From positions 1 to 9,566 of the forward strand of contig JANNBJ010000225.1 of assembly GCA_031385325.1 (NCBI GenBank): DNA of 9,566 nt. The letters are read 5' to 3'. This stretch comes from SYFY01 sp031385325 (GTDB lineage: Bacteria; Pseudomonadota; Gammaproteobacteria; Pseudomonadales; Azotimanducaceae). This document shows, piece after piece, positions 1 to 6,371 of this stretch (position 1 is its first letter; the number at the start of each line of letters is the position of its first letter). The notes under the pieces are model-generated. The model was given only the letters and a program-made list of their open reading frames with translations, made no database searches and was not told the origin of the DNA. Made by a program: the position numbers and the translations under genes.

Positions 1-171
1 TAGATCCACCACTCGGGCACCAACCGGAAGATCGAGTCCGCGTATCACATCGACAATGAGTTCGGCATCACTGCCAAGTTCGTCAAAATCAGCCAGCAAC
101 TCGGCTGCGTACGGCAGCAGAGAGACATCCATCTCCAGCGCATAGGCGATCATTTCTTCTGGTGATCTCAT
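1..171 (-). CDS. SAM-dependent methyltransferase, N-terminal part only (runs off left edge)
   Basis: An open frame on the minus strand starts at ATG 171-169 and stays open to base 1, giving 57 residues. The N-terminal half is acidic and helical (MRSPEEMIAY...). The last visible residues, GARVVDL, look like the start of motif I (hhDxGxGxG) of class I SAM-dependent methyltransferases, cut by the window edge just before the glycines. The start is 15 bp after the MarR stop, so the gene is probably co-transcribed with the MarR and YHS genes. A GAGG lies 13 nt before the ATG. An in-frame TTG at 180-178 sits 4 nt after that GAGG and is an alternative start. The substrate cannot be inferred. The call rests on one partial motif plus the typical position of that motif after about 50 N-terminal residues. 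Confidence 0.6.
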   Translation of the reverse strand, partial: MRSPEEMIAYALEMDVSLLPYAAELLADFDELGSDAELIVDVIRGLDLPVGARVVDL

Positions 172-186
172 CGCAATCAATTGACC

Positions 187-678
187 TCAATCTTCGCCGA
201 AGACAGCTACCATCGGGCAAGGATCACAGGCATCACCATCACACAATCGACAAATCCAGAGTGCGTGGGCTTCGTCTTCTACATTGGTCTCGAGCAGCTT
301 TCGGGAGAGTGATTCAAGAGCGTCACGCTCACCTGGGTCGAGTTTATCCAGCAGCCCATCAAGCACCTGCGCCCGAATCTCCAAGGCCTTGCGAACCATC
401 TGCTTTCCGGTCCGAGTCAGCTCCAGACTGACCACTCTTGCGTCAACACCCGCTGCGCGACTGATCAGTCCCTGGTCAACCAGACCACCGACCAGACGCA
501 CAACGGTGGAATGTGAACGACGCAGTGTCGTTGCCAGAAAATCAATGGACTCACCCGGGGCATGGGCGACCGAAACCAGAGCGCCAACGGCGATGCTGCC
601 AAGACCTGTCCCCGATTCCACGGCCTGCGCGATCTCATCGGCAACCAACAGCGATGCAGCGCCAAACAGGTTACTCAA
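187..678 (-). CDS. MarR-family winged-helix regulator with four-cysteine C-terminal tail
   Basis: The frame is open back to a TTG at 792, but that start would overlap the upstream YHS gene by 56 bp and has no visible ribosome site. I chose the TTG at 678-676 because a perfect GGAGG lies 8 nt upstream and the resulting 163 aa has normal MarR length. Residues about 44-74 (SIDFLATTL..SHSTVVRLV) form the helix-turn-helix, followed by a wing around 78-92 (VDARVVSLELTRTGK) and a C-terminal dimerisation helix. MarR proteins are dimeric repressors or activators that bind short palindromes and usually respond to small molecules or oxidation. The C-terminus carries C143, C146, C151 and C154 (CRLCDGDACDPC), which suggests metal binding or thiol redox sensing; this is inference. 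It lies between the YHS gene and a methyltransferase gene on the same strand, and may act at the palindrome at 1246-1264. The ligand is unknown. Confidence 0.85.
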   Translation of the reverse strand: MSNLFGAASLLVADEIAQAVESGTGLGSIAVGALVSVAHAPGESIDFLATTLRRSHSTVVRLVGGLVDQGLISRAAGVDARVVSLELTRTGKQMVRKALEIRAQVLDGLLDKLDPGERDALESLSRKLLETNVEDEAHALWICRLCDGDACDPCPMVAVFGED

Positions 679-686
679 CGCAATCG

Positions 687-691
687 CCTCC
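687..691 (-). promoter_or_regulatory. Shine-Dalgarno site deciding the MarR start
   Basis: The minus strand reads GGAGG here, 8 nt before the in-frame TTG at 678-676. This is the only good ribosome-site and start-codon pair in the N-terminal part of the MarR frame. The other in-frame options upstream are the TTG at 792 and CTG or ATT codons without a clear ribosome site. Confidence 0.6.
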
Positions 692-736
692 AGTGGCCAG
701 GGACATTCGCGCGCAGCGAAGCCGACTGACGGCAGA

Positions 737-1216
737 TCATTGCGCGTGCTTTCCTGGACCGGAGTCAGGCCAGTTCTGATCAGAAGCGGCAATCAACACG
801 TCTCGTTCAGCAAGCCATGTCTTACGTGTATCCATGTCGAAATTCAGAAATAACCGATCACCTACCACAGTAAAGGCCTCCGGATCACCGTTCGCCGTAT
901 AGTTGTTGGCCATGGCATAGGCGCAGTAACCACCATATGCCGGAACGTATCGCTTCGGGTCAGCCAGAAACGTCTGCCGATTGCCGTCACTGGCAAAAGA
1001 CCACTTCGCACCGCCCCACTCGGTGCTCACTTGTTCGCTTCCCCGTACTGCCTTGCCACTGACAAAGTACTCAACCGGATCGAAGCCATCCAGTGCACCT
1101 TGCCGGGTGATGAAGATTGGATCTGTGGCGAACAACCCAACTGAATTCACCACATACGCACCAGCGGCGGTCAGCACCAGGCCAGCTCCCAAGAGTACCT
1201 TGGCATATCTACGCAC
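737..1216 (-). CDS. YHS-domain protein, membrane-anchored or exported
   Basis: The start is GTG 1216-1214, with AGGAGGT only 5 nt upstream; this is preferred over the ATG at 1261, which lies inside the inverted repeat. The product is 159 aa. Residues 4-27 are hydrophobic after two arginines (MRRYAKVLLGAGLVLTAAGA), fitting an uncleaved N-terminal anchor or a signal peptide, so the rest should be periplasmic. Residues about 36-135 match the YHS-domain small-protein family: DGFDPVEYF (43-51), WGGAKWSFAS (67-76), YGGYCAYAM (94-102) and DPEAF (111-115). The family is widespread but of poorly defined function; YHS domains elsewhere are linked with metal binding, and the single cysteine C98 is in the conserved GYCA element. 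It is the first gene of the probable YHS-MarR-methyltransferase unit and has the strongest ribosome site in it. The stop codon lies 58 bp before the chosen MarR start. Confidence 0.85.
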   Translation of the reverse strand: MRRYAKVLLGAGLVLTAAGAYVVNSVGLFATDPIFITRQGALDGFDPVEYFVSGKAVRGSEQVSTEWGGAKWSFASDGNRQTFLADPKRYVPAYGGYCAYAMANNYTANGDPEAFTVVGDRLFLNFDMDTRKTWLAERDVLIAASDQNWPDSGPGKHAQ

Positions 1217-1221
1217 GATCG

Positions 1222-1228
1222 ACCTCCT
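1222..1228 (-). promoter_or_regulatory. Strong Shine-Dalgarno site of the YHS gene
   Basis: The minus strand reads AGGAGGT, 5 nt before GTG 1216-1214. It fixes the GTG as the likely start over the upstream ATG at 1261-1259 in the same frame. Confidence 0.75.
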
Positions 1229-1245
1229 AACCGTCTGCTTCTTTA

Positions 1246-1264
1246 TGTATGTATACTGCATACA
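1246..1264. promoter_or_regulatory. Putative operator: 19-bp inverted repeat upstream of the YHS-MarR unit
   Basis: The plus strand reads TGTATGTATACTGCATACA. The arms TGTATG and CATACA are perfect 6-bp complements around a 7-bp centre, and the centre itself includes part of a nested GTATAC palindrome. It lies in an AT-rich 75-bp gap between the hydrolase stop and the YHS start. Just upstream on the minus strand are TTGTTT (1281-1276) and TAATAAT (1270-1264), possible promoter pieces that match consensus only loosely. Size and symmetry suit a MarR-family dimer, and a marR-type gene is in the unit it would control. Assignment to that regulator is inference. Confidence 0.5.
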
Positions 1265-1291
1265 TTATTAAAGAAAAACAACGGGTACAGA

Positions 1292-2017
1292 TCAACGCCC
1301 GAGGTTTCTCCTGAACAAGTCAAACAGCCGTTCCCAATGCCGTTCTGCCGACGCCTTGTCGTACAGGCCGGCTCGTTGCGGAAACACAAATCCATGATGG
1401 GTACCCGGATACCACTCGATGCGATAGCGAACACCGCTTTGCGCAAGCCACGCATCAAGACCGTCGATCAGGTTCTTTGGCGCCCACTCATCCGTTTCCG
1501 CGCATCCGAAGTAGAGTTCGCCTTTGATCTTGTTGGCATCCCGGTGCGGAGAATCCGCGGCATCAGAATACAGCCGCACACCATGTATGGACGCAGCGGC
1601 CGTTATCCGATCCGACAACGCCGCGGCCACTGCAAACGCAAACGGACCACTCATGCAGTACCCCACACAGCCAACTGCACCAGATCGCGCGGCCGGGTCG
1701 GAGGCTGCATGTTCGAGCAGCGCACGAGCGTCATCACAGACGATCGCATTGGAGAGTGAATTCATGTGTCCGAACATCTCAGGCCGCTTATCCGGTGTCA
1801 TGACAAATTCACGCACCCGACGATAGTAGAGATTGGGCAGCATGACGTAGTAGCCGACTGTCGCCAGCCGGCGAGCCATGTCATGCAGCTCTTCCCGCTT
1901 ACCCGGCGCATCCATGAGAAACAGGATCACCGGGCAAGGACCTCCCTCTTCCGGATGTACTATGAACGTGTTGACCTTGCCGTCTGATGTGGTGATATCA
2001 AGTTCGCGCTCAAACAT
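1292..2017 (-). CDS. Dienelactone hydrolase family alpha/beta-hydrolase
   Basis: This 241-aa protein has the full layout of a dienelactone-hydrolase-family enzyme, usually 230-260 aa and cytosolic. The catalytic triad is visible: nucleophile Cys121 in GYCMSG (119-124), Asp176 in ETDEWAP (174-180) and His208 in THHGF (206-210). The N-terminal FLMDAPGKREEL (33-44) is the oxyanion and substrate-loop region typical of one DLH subgroup. Family members hydrolyse lactones, esters or thioesters; the archetype opens dienelactone in chloroaromatic breakdown. Nothing here shows an aromatic pathway, so the substrate is unknown. ATG 2017 has GGAG 8 nt upstream. The gene follows the acyl-CoA dehydrogenase by 35 bp on the same strand, so the two are probably co-transcribed. 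The Cys nucleophile separates it from serine hydrolases. Confidence 0.92.
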   Translation of the reverse strand: MFERELDITTSDGKVNTFIVHPEEGGPCPVILFLMDAPGKREELHDMARRLATVGYYVMLPNLYYRRVREFVMTPDKRPEMFGHMNSLSNAIVCDDARALLEHAASDPAARSGAVGCVGYCMSGPFAFAVAAALSDRITAAASIHGVRLYSDAADSPHRDANKIKGELYFGCAETDEWAPKNLIDGLDAWLAQSGVRYRIEWYPGTHHGFVFPQRAGLYDKASAERHWERLFDLFRRNLGR

Positions 2018-2052
2018 TGGTCTGCTCCGTCTTCCGATCCTTGTTCCGCGCT

Positions 2053-3267
2053 TTACCGCATACCAAAATCAAATCCGTCGCCACGCTGATAGCTGCGCAG
2101 GATGCGTGTGGCTGTGTTTTGCACATGCACCTCATCCGCGCCGTCGTAGATACGCGCAAAGCGGGCGTGCCGATACATGCGCTCCAGCGGCGTATCTTCT
2201 GTGACTCCCAGCGCCCCGTGCACCTGGATCGCCCGATCGATGACGTTGTGCAGCATCTGCGCACCAAACACCTTGATGAGACCGATCTCCACCCGCGCTT
2301 CGTCACCCTGGTCGATCTTCTGTGCAGCGTGCAGGGTCAACAGACGGCTGGCCTGAATTTCTGCAGCGGAATCGAAGATGAACTTCTGGATCTGCTGGTG
2401 CTCACCCAGCGTCTTGCCAAACGCAACACGTGAATTCGCCCGATTGCACATCAGATCAAATGCTCGCTGGGCCTGCCCCAACCAGCGCATGCAGTGGAAG
2501 ATCCGGCCTGGCCCGAGGCGTTGTTGTGCGATCTTGAATCCCTGACCGCGTGGGCCTAACAGATTCGCTTTGGGGACACGTACGTTGTCATAGACCACTT
2601 CATAGTGACCGTCTGCCTGGCCCATCACCTTCACATCGCGAATGATGTTGTACCCTGGCGTGTTGGTGGGCACGACGATCATGGAAAACGCCTGATGATG
2701 CGGTGTGCCGTCAGGCTCAGTTCGCGCCATGCAGGTGGTATAGGCGGCGTTGCCCGCGCCCGAAGTGAACCACTTTCGCCCATTGATTACCCACTCGTCA
2801 CCGATGAGTTCGCCGCGAGTCTGCAACTGCGTTGGATCGGAACTCGCAACGCCCGGTTCGGTCATGCCGAAACTGGGGAACACCTCCCCATCGACCAGCG
2901 GTTTCAGATACTTTTCGCGCCACTCCGGATTCGCGTAACGGTGCAGCATGATGGAGTCCTGCAGGCTATGGGTGCCAAGCGCTACCATCGCGATTTCCGA
3001 TCGGCCCACCACTTCGTTGATGAAGACGTAGTCCATGAACGGCAGGCCACCTCCACCGATTTCTTCGGGATGACCAAGTGCCCACATCCCTTCCGCCTTG
3101 GCTTTGTCCATGAGCCCACGCAGCACGCTGCCGCGGCGGGAACTGACCTTGTTCTCGAGCAGTTCCTTCTCGACCGGATACACCTCCTGTTCGATGAACT
3201 GGAGTACCTTGTTCCGCAACGGCTGGATGTGTTCGGGAATGGATAGATCGAGCATTGCCTGTGACAT
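2053..3267 (-). CDS. Acyl-CoA dehydrogenase, ACAD10/11-like type
   Basis: This 404-aa protein is a full-length FAD-dependent acyl-CoA dehydrogenase, which introduces an alpha-beta double bond into acyl-CoA and passes electrons to ETF. Visible family signatures are FGMTEPGVASSDP (133-145) for flavin and substrate contacts, GRKWFTSGA (163-171), the mid-domain strand VMGQADGHYEVVYDNVRVP (214-232), the helical C-terminal domain with QVHGALG (348-354), and RIYDGADEVH (372-381). The usual catalytic glutamate of the YEG motif is Asp375 here, a change common in the ACAD10/11-like branch. The glutamate used by isovaleryl-CoA-type enzymes also seems absent (GPGRIF, 252-257). ATG 3267 follows GAGGGG by 5 nt. 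It is the first gene of the pair with the DLH-family hydrolase and diverges from fur. The acyl substrate is not predictable from sequence. Confidence 0.93.
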   Translation of the reverse strand: MSQAMLDLSIPEHIQPLRNKVLQFIEQEVYPVEKELLENKVSSRRGSVLRGLMDKAKAEGMWALGHPEEIGGGGLPFMDYVFINEVVGRSEIAMVALGTHSLQDSIMLHRYANPEWREKYLKPLVDGEVFPSFGMTEPGVASSDPTQLQTRGELIGDEWVINGRKWFTSGAGNAAYTTCMARTEPDGTPHHQAFSMIVVPTNTPGYNIIRDVKVMGQADGHYEVVYDNVRVPKANLLGPRGQGFKIAQQRLGPGRIFHCMRWLGQAQRAFDLMCNRANSRVAFGKTLGEHQQIQKFIFDSAAEIQASRLLTLHAAQKIDQGDEARVEIGLIKVFGAQMLHNVIDRAIQVHGALGVTEDTPLERMYRHARFARIYDGADEVHVQNTATRILRSYQRGDGFDFGMR

Positions 3268-3387
3268 GGTTTCCCCTCTCTTTGCTTGGATGGCTTGTGG
3301 ACGGTTGCACCAGAGTGTACGCGGCGACGGGTGGACTGGGGATACCGCGTGGGCTATCGTGCCGGCAAATCAGCAGTCTGGACGCAA
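3268..3387. other. Divergent intergenic region between acyl-CoA dehydrogenase and fur
   Basis: This 120-bp gap should hold promoters for both directions. I find no convincing sigma-70 pair. A TACACT on the minus strand (3319-3314) is a possible -10 for the dehydrogenase, but no acceptable -35 lies at the right distance. No Fur-box-like element is visible, so iron autoregulation of fur from this side is not supported. The region could shrink if fur starts at GTG 3331 or GTG 3349. Confidence 0.4.
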
Positions 3388-3792
3388 GTGCAGGGAAATG
3401 ATCTAAAACGCGCGGGCCTCAAGGTCACGCTCCCCAGACTCAAGGTACTTGAGGTCCTGGAGCGGGCCAATCCTCATCACCTGTCTGCAGAAGATGTCTA
3501 CAAGAAGCTGATCGAGTCGGACGATTCCGTCGGGCTCGCCACGGTCTATCGAGTGCTCACTCAGTTTGAAACCGCCGGCATCGTTGAACGCCACAATTTT
3601 GATGACGGGCACTCGGTGTACGAACTCGCAACCGACGACCACCACGATCACATGGTGGATGTCGATTCCGGCCTGGTCATGGAATTTGTCAGTGAGCGGA
3701 TCGAAGCCCTGCAGCGGGAAATCGCCGCCGAACACGGCTTCGATCTCGTTGATCACGAACTGGTGCTGTACGTCAGAAAACCGCGTCGCTGA
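3388..3792 (+). CDS. fur: Ferric uptake regulator Fur, cysteine-free
   Basis: With the GTG start at 3388 the protein is 134 aa, a standard Fur length, beginning MQGNDLKRAGLKVTLPR. GTG codons at 3331 and 3349 would give longer N-termini that Fur does not need; none of the starts has a strong ribosome site. The N-terminal winged helix (about 10-80) includes the recognition segment GLATVYRVLTQFE (49-61). The dimerisation domain has the metal-binding HHDHM (85-89), with further candidate ligands His31, Glu79, Glu99 and His123. The CxxC structural-zinc pair found in E. coli Fur is replaced by Asp91 and Ser94 (VDVDSG), and the whole protein has no cysteine. Pseudomonas-type Fur proteins are known to lack the full CxxC, so function is expected to be normal. 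Fur with Fe2+ represses iron-uptake genes. feoAB follows directly downstream behind a Fur-box-like palindrome. Specificity for another metal (Zur or Mur) is less likely given the Fur-like sequence and neighbours. Confidence 0.9.
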   Translation: MQGNDLKRAGLKVTLPRLKVLEVLERANPHHLSAEDVYKKLIESDDSVGLATVYRVLTQFETAGIVERHNFDDGHSVYELATDDHHDHMVDVDSGLVMEFVSERIEALQREIAAEHGFDLVDHELVLYVRKPRR

Positions 3793-3812
3793 TCGCCACA
3801 ACAAATCTCTCA

Positions 3813-3841
3813 TTGCAAATGAGAATTAGTTGCATTTAAAT
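3813..3841 (+). promoter_or_regulatory. Possible sigma-70 promoter of feoAB overlapping the Fur box
   Basis: TTGCAA (3813-3818) and TTAAAT (3836-3841) are spaced 17 bp apart; each matches its consensus hexamer at four positions. A Fur dimer on the overlapping palindrome would block RNA polymerase. An alternative pair is TTGCAT (3830-3835) with CAAAAT (3852-3857), 16 bp apart. Confidence 0.4.
3817..3837 (+). promoter_or_regulatory. Putative Fur box upstream of feoAB
   Basis: A 21-bp imperfect palindrome begins AAATGAGAAT and ends TTGCATTT; 7 of 10 opposed base pairs are complementary, including the five outermost pairs. The 19 bases at 3815-3833 match the classical Fur consensus GATAATGATAATCATTATC at 12 positions. 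A second overlapping inverted repeat, CTCATTGCAAATGAG (3809-3823), shares its right arm, as in stacked Fur sites. It lies about 40 bp before feoA and just after the fur stop, so Fe-Fur repression of feoAB is the natural reading. Confidence 0.72.
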
Positions 3842-3875
3842 CCACACCCTTCAAAATTTTCTGTCAGGCAATTCC

Positions 3876-4130
3876 GTGTTGGGCAAACCGGCCGCGACTG
3901 CACCCCTGTCGTTGCGCGATCTCGCGGTGGGCGATCACGCCACCGTGGTCGGTTTTGTCAATCGTACTGCCTACGTTGACAGCCTGCTGCGCCTGGGCCT
4001 GATTCCCGGTACCGAGTTCGAAGTGTTGCGCAAAGCGCCGCTGGGCGATCCGCTCGAGATCCGGTTTCGGGGTTATGCACTGGCACTGCGGCCTTCTGAA
4101 GCCAGCGACCTGCTGGTGCAAAAACGATGA
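3876..4130 (+). CDS. feoA: Ferrous iron transport protein FeoA
   Basis: This 84-aa protein has the small SH3-like FeoA fold. The segments SLRDLAVGDHATVVGF (12-27), LLRLGLIPGTEFEVLRKAP (37-55) and DPLEIRFRGYALALRPSEA (58-76) match the family in order. FeoA is a cytosolic accessory protein thought to act on FeoB and is needed for efficient Fe2+ uptake. The start is GTG 3876, with a weak AGG 7 nt upstream; the next codon, TTG 3879, is an alternative, and there is no ATG in the frame. The stop overlaps the feoB start as ATGA (4127-4130), indicating translational coupling. It is first in the feoAB operon behind the Fur box. Confidence 0.93.
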   Translation: MLGKPAATAPLSLRDLAVGDHATVVGFVNRTAYVDSLLRLGLIPGTEFEVLRKAPLGDPLEIRFRGYALALRPSEASDLLVQKR

Positions 4131-6217
4131 ACACCACCGCTCCCATCGCCCTGGTTGGCAATCCGAACAGCGGCAAGACGACGCTGTTCAACGCACTCAC
4201 GGGGGCTCACCAGCACGTCGGCAACTGGCCCGGCGTCACTGTCGAAAAGAAGTCCGGCTACTACAAACACGGCGGTCGACAGGTTGAAGTCATCGACCTG
4301 CCGGGCACTTACAGCCTGGCGGGTACCGCCGAATCGCTGGATGAACGCATTACCCAGGATTTTCTCCTGTCCACCCCATGTGCGGCCATCCTGAATGTCA
4401 TCGATGCGTCCAGTCTGGCCCGTGGTCTGTATCTGACGCTGCAGCTGATCGAAGCCAGGCTGCCAGTGGTGGTTGCCCTCAACATGATGGACGTTGCCGA
4501 CCAGCACGGTATGCATATCGACGCCACCGCACTGGGCAATGCACTGGGCTGTCCGGTCGTCTGCATCATCGCCAGTCGCGGTGAAGGCGTTGGCGTGCTG
4601 CGCGATGCAATCGAGCATGTTGATGCGCATCCCGCGCGCGCCGTGCCGCCATTTGCATCACCAGAAGCGCGTTATGCACACGTGGATCAGCTTGTTGTGG
4701 CTTGTGTCCAGCAATCGAAGATAGACAGCACGCTGACTGAGCGCATCGACAGCATCGTGCTCAATCGCTACCTCGCGTTTCCGATTTTCCTCGCGGCGAT
4801 GTATCTGATGTTCATGTTTTCGATCAACGTCGGCTCGGCGTTCATCGACTGGTTCGATGGCATGGGTACCGTACTGTTTGTTGAAGCACCAAGACAGTTG
4901 ATGCAACACATTGGCTTGCCCGAATGGCTGACCGTATTGCTGGCCGACGGTGTGGGTGGTGGCATTCAGCTGGTGGGTACCTTTATACCGGTGATCGGCT
5001 GTCTGTTTCTGGCGCTGTCATTTCTGGAAGACTCCGGCTACATCGCGCGGGTTGCCTTCATTGTCGATCGGCTGATGAAACGACTGGGTTTGCCTGGCAA
5101 ATCATTCGTGCCGCTGATCGTCGGCTTTGGCTGCAACGTGCCTGCGGTGATGGCGACTCGCGCGCTCGATCGTGAACCCGATCGCATCCTCACCACCATC
5201 ATGGCGCCTTACATGTCCTGTGGTGCACGGCTGACGGTGTACGCCCTGTTCGCCACTGCGTTTTTTCCAACCGGTGGGCAAAACGTCGTCTTTGGCCTGT
5301 ATTTTATCGGTGTTGCCGTCGCCATCCTCTCGGCACTGGTGGTTCGCCGCTACCTCATCGCTCAGCCGCATGGTGTGTTCATTCTTGAATTGCCGTCGTA
5401 TCACATGCCAACAATCAGGGGGTTGACCCTGCAGACCTGGCAGCGCCTGAAAGGTTTCGTGTTGCGGGCAGGCAAGGCAATCGTGACCGTGGTGATACTG
5501 CTGAACACGGCTAATTCTGTCGGCACCGATGGCAGCTTTGGCAACGAGAATTCGGAGCGCTCGGTACTGAGCGCTGTCGGCAAGGCCATCACGCCGCTGT
5601 TCCATCCGCTGGGAATCGAAGACCACAATTGGCCGGCAACCGTTGGCATCTTCACCGGAATCTTCGCGAAGGAAGTTGTGGTCGGCACACTGGACGCGCT
5701 CTACGCACCACGATCAACAGGCGAGGACTACGATCTCGCTGCTGGTGTGAACGAAGCATTTGTATCCGTACCCCGCAACCTCGCCGCCATCCGCGATCTG
5801 GTACTGGACCCGTTGGGGCTGGACCTTGGCGACACCACTGACGTGACGGCTCAAGCCGAAGCCCAGGCCGTGGAAATCGGCACCATCGGCGCCATGCAAG
5901 CCGGCTTCAATGGCCGCATCGGTGCGTTTGCCTACTTGTTGTTCATCCTCCTTTATATGCCCTGTGTGGCAACCGTTGGCGTCATCTTCAAGGAGATCGG
6001 CGCCTTCTGGGCCGCCTTCAGCACGTTGTGGTCAGTTACCGTTGCGTATGCAGTGAGCGTAATCGTCTACCAGCTCGCGGGCGGTGCAGCCGATCTGACC
6101 TCCGCACTCATGACGATCATTCCGGTCGCTGCAGGTGCCTGCCTTGCGTTCTGGGGATTGATCCGCTGGGGGCGAAGACGACAGATGCGCTTGATTCCCG
6201 TCATCCAGATTCACTGA
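4127..6217 (+). CDS. feoB: Ferrous iron transporter FeoB (GTPase-permease)
   Basis: FeoB imports Fe2+ across the inner membrane. In this 696-aa protein the N-terminal G domain is complete: G1 GNPNSGKT (11-18), G2 threonine at T38 within VGNWPGVTVEKK (31-42), G3 DLPG (57-60), G4 NMMD (119-122) and a G5-like SRGEG (150-154). A helical GDI-like linker (about 160-215) leads to the permease. The two Gate modules are visible: GCNVPAVMATR with Cys336, then YMSCGAR with Cys365, and later GIFAKEVVVGTL near residue 515. Many hydrophobic segments follow to the C-terminus. It is somewhat shorter than E. coli FeoB (773 aa), but all key motifs are present. The ATG overlaps the feoA stop. No feoC-like gene follows; the next gene is a secretion component 154 bp away. 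Expression is probably iron-repressed through the Fur box ahead of feoA. Confidence 0.97.
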   Translation: MNTTAPIALVGNPNSGKTTLFNALTGAHQHVGNWPGVTVEKKSGYYKHGGRQVEVIDLPGTYSLAGTAESLDERITQDFLLSTPCAAILNVIDASSLARGLYLTLQLIEARLPVVVALNMMDVADQHGMHIDATALGNALGCPVVCIIASRGEGVGVLRDAIEHVDAHPARAVPPFASPEARYAHVDQLVVACVQQSKIDSTLTERIDSIVLNRYLAFPIFLAAMYLMFMFSINVGSAFIDWFDGMGTVLFVEAPRQLMQHIGLPEWLTVLLADGVGGGIQLVGTFIPVIGCLFLALSFLEDSGYIARVAFIVDRLMKRLGLPGKSFVPLIVGFGCNVPAVMATRALDREPDRILTTIMAPYMSCGARLTVYALFATAFFPTGGQNVVFGLYFIGVAVAILSALVVRRYLIAQPHGVFILELPSYHMPTIRGLTLQTWQRLKGFVLRAGKAIVTVVILLNTANSVGTDGSFGNENSERSVLSAVGKAITPLFHPLGIEDHNWPATVGIFTGIFAKEVVVGTLDALYAPRSTGEDYDLAAGVNEAFVSVPRNLAAIRDLVLDPLGLDLGDTTDVTAQAEAQAVEIGTIGAMQAGFNGRIGAFAYLLFILLYMPCVATVGVIFKEIGAFWAAFSTLWSVTVAYAVSVIVYQLAGGAADLTSALMTIIPVAAGACLAFWGLIRWGRRRQMRLIPVIQIH

Positions 6218-6371
6218 TCCGTAACGTCTCGCGCCGGAAAATTGACACCGCAAATGTGAACCCGATCACGGTGCGAGTGCGATCAACAGCTAGCATGAAC
6301 ACCAGTACCCGCCTTCCTGGACTGGATCGCGGCGGGCTGGCTCACTTGCAACGGACAGCTAACCTCAAGAC
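6218..6371 (+). promoter_or_regulatory. Intergenic region feoB to secretion operon, with possible -35 element
   Basis: This 154-bp gap holds no supported gene and no clear terminator hairpin followed by a T-run. A perfect TTGACA occurs at 6242-6247. The hexamer 17 bp downstream (GATCAC, 6265-6270) is a poor -10, so promoter status is uncertain. A short frame from ATG 6295 is out of phase with the downstream gene and is not supported. In the frame of the secretion gene there is a TAA at 6360-6362, which fixes that gene's start at 6372. Confidence 0.3.

Noticed and set aside
231..242. Repeat-like CATCACCATCAC tract
   Set aside because: This is ordinary codon usage at the MarR C-terminus (complement of Asp/Gly/Cys codons), not a tandem repeat.
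284..853. A 189-codon plus-strand open frame opposite the MarR gene
   Set aside because: It is serine/arginine/threonine rich with no family resemblance, lies antisense to a clear MarR gene and crosses into the YHS gene, so it is a shadow frame.
3286..3387. N-terminal extension of Fur back to base 3286
   Set aside because: The extra residues show no similarity to Fur N-termini. The GTG at 3388 gives a normal-length protein, although GTG 3331 or 3349 cannot be excluded.
3809..3823. CTCATTGCAAATGAG hairpin after fur considered as a transcription terminator
   Set aside because: The stem is short and AT-rich and no T-run follows. Its overlap with the Fur-box palindrome makes an operator more likely.
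5102..5626. A 174-codon minus-strand open frame inside feoB
   Set aside because: It has a low-complexity polar composition with many His, Gln and Arg, as expected from the complement of membrane-protein codons, and feoB is unambiguous across this stretch.
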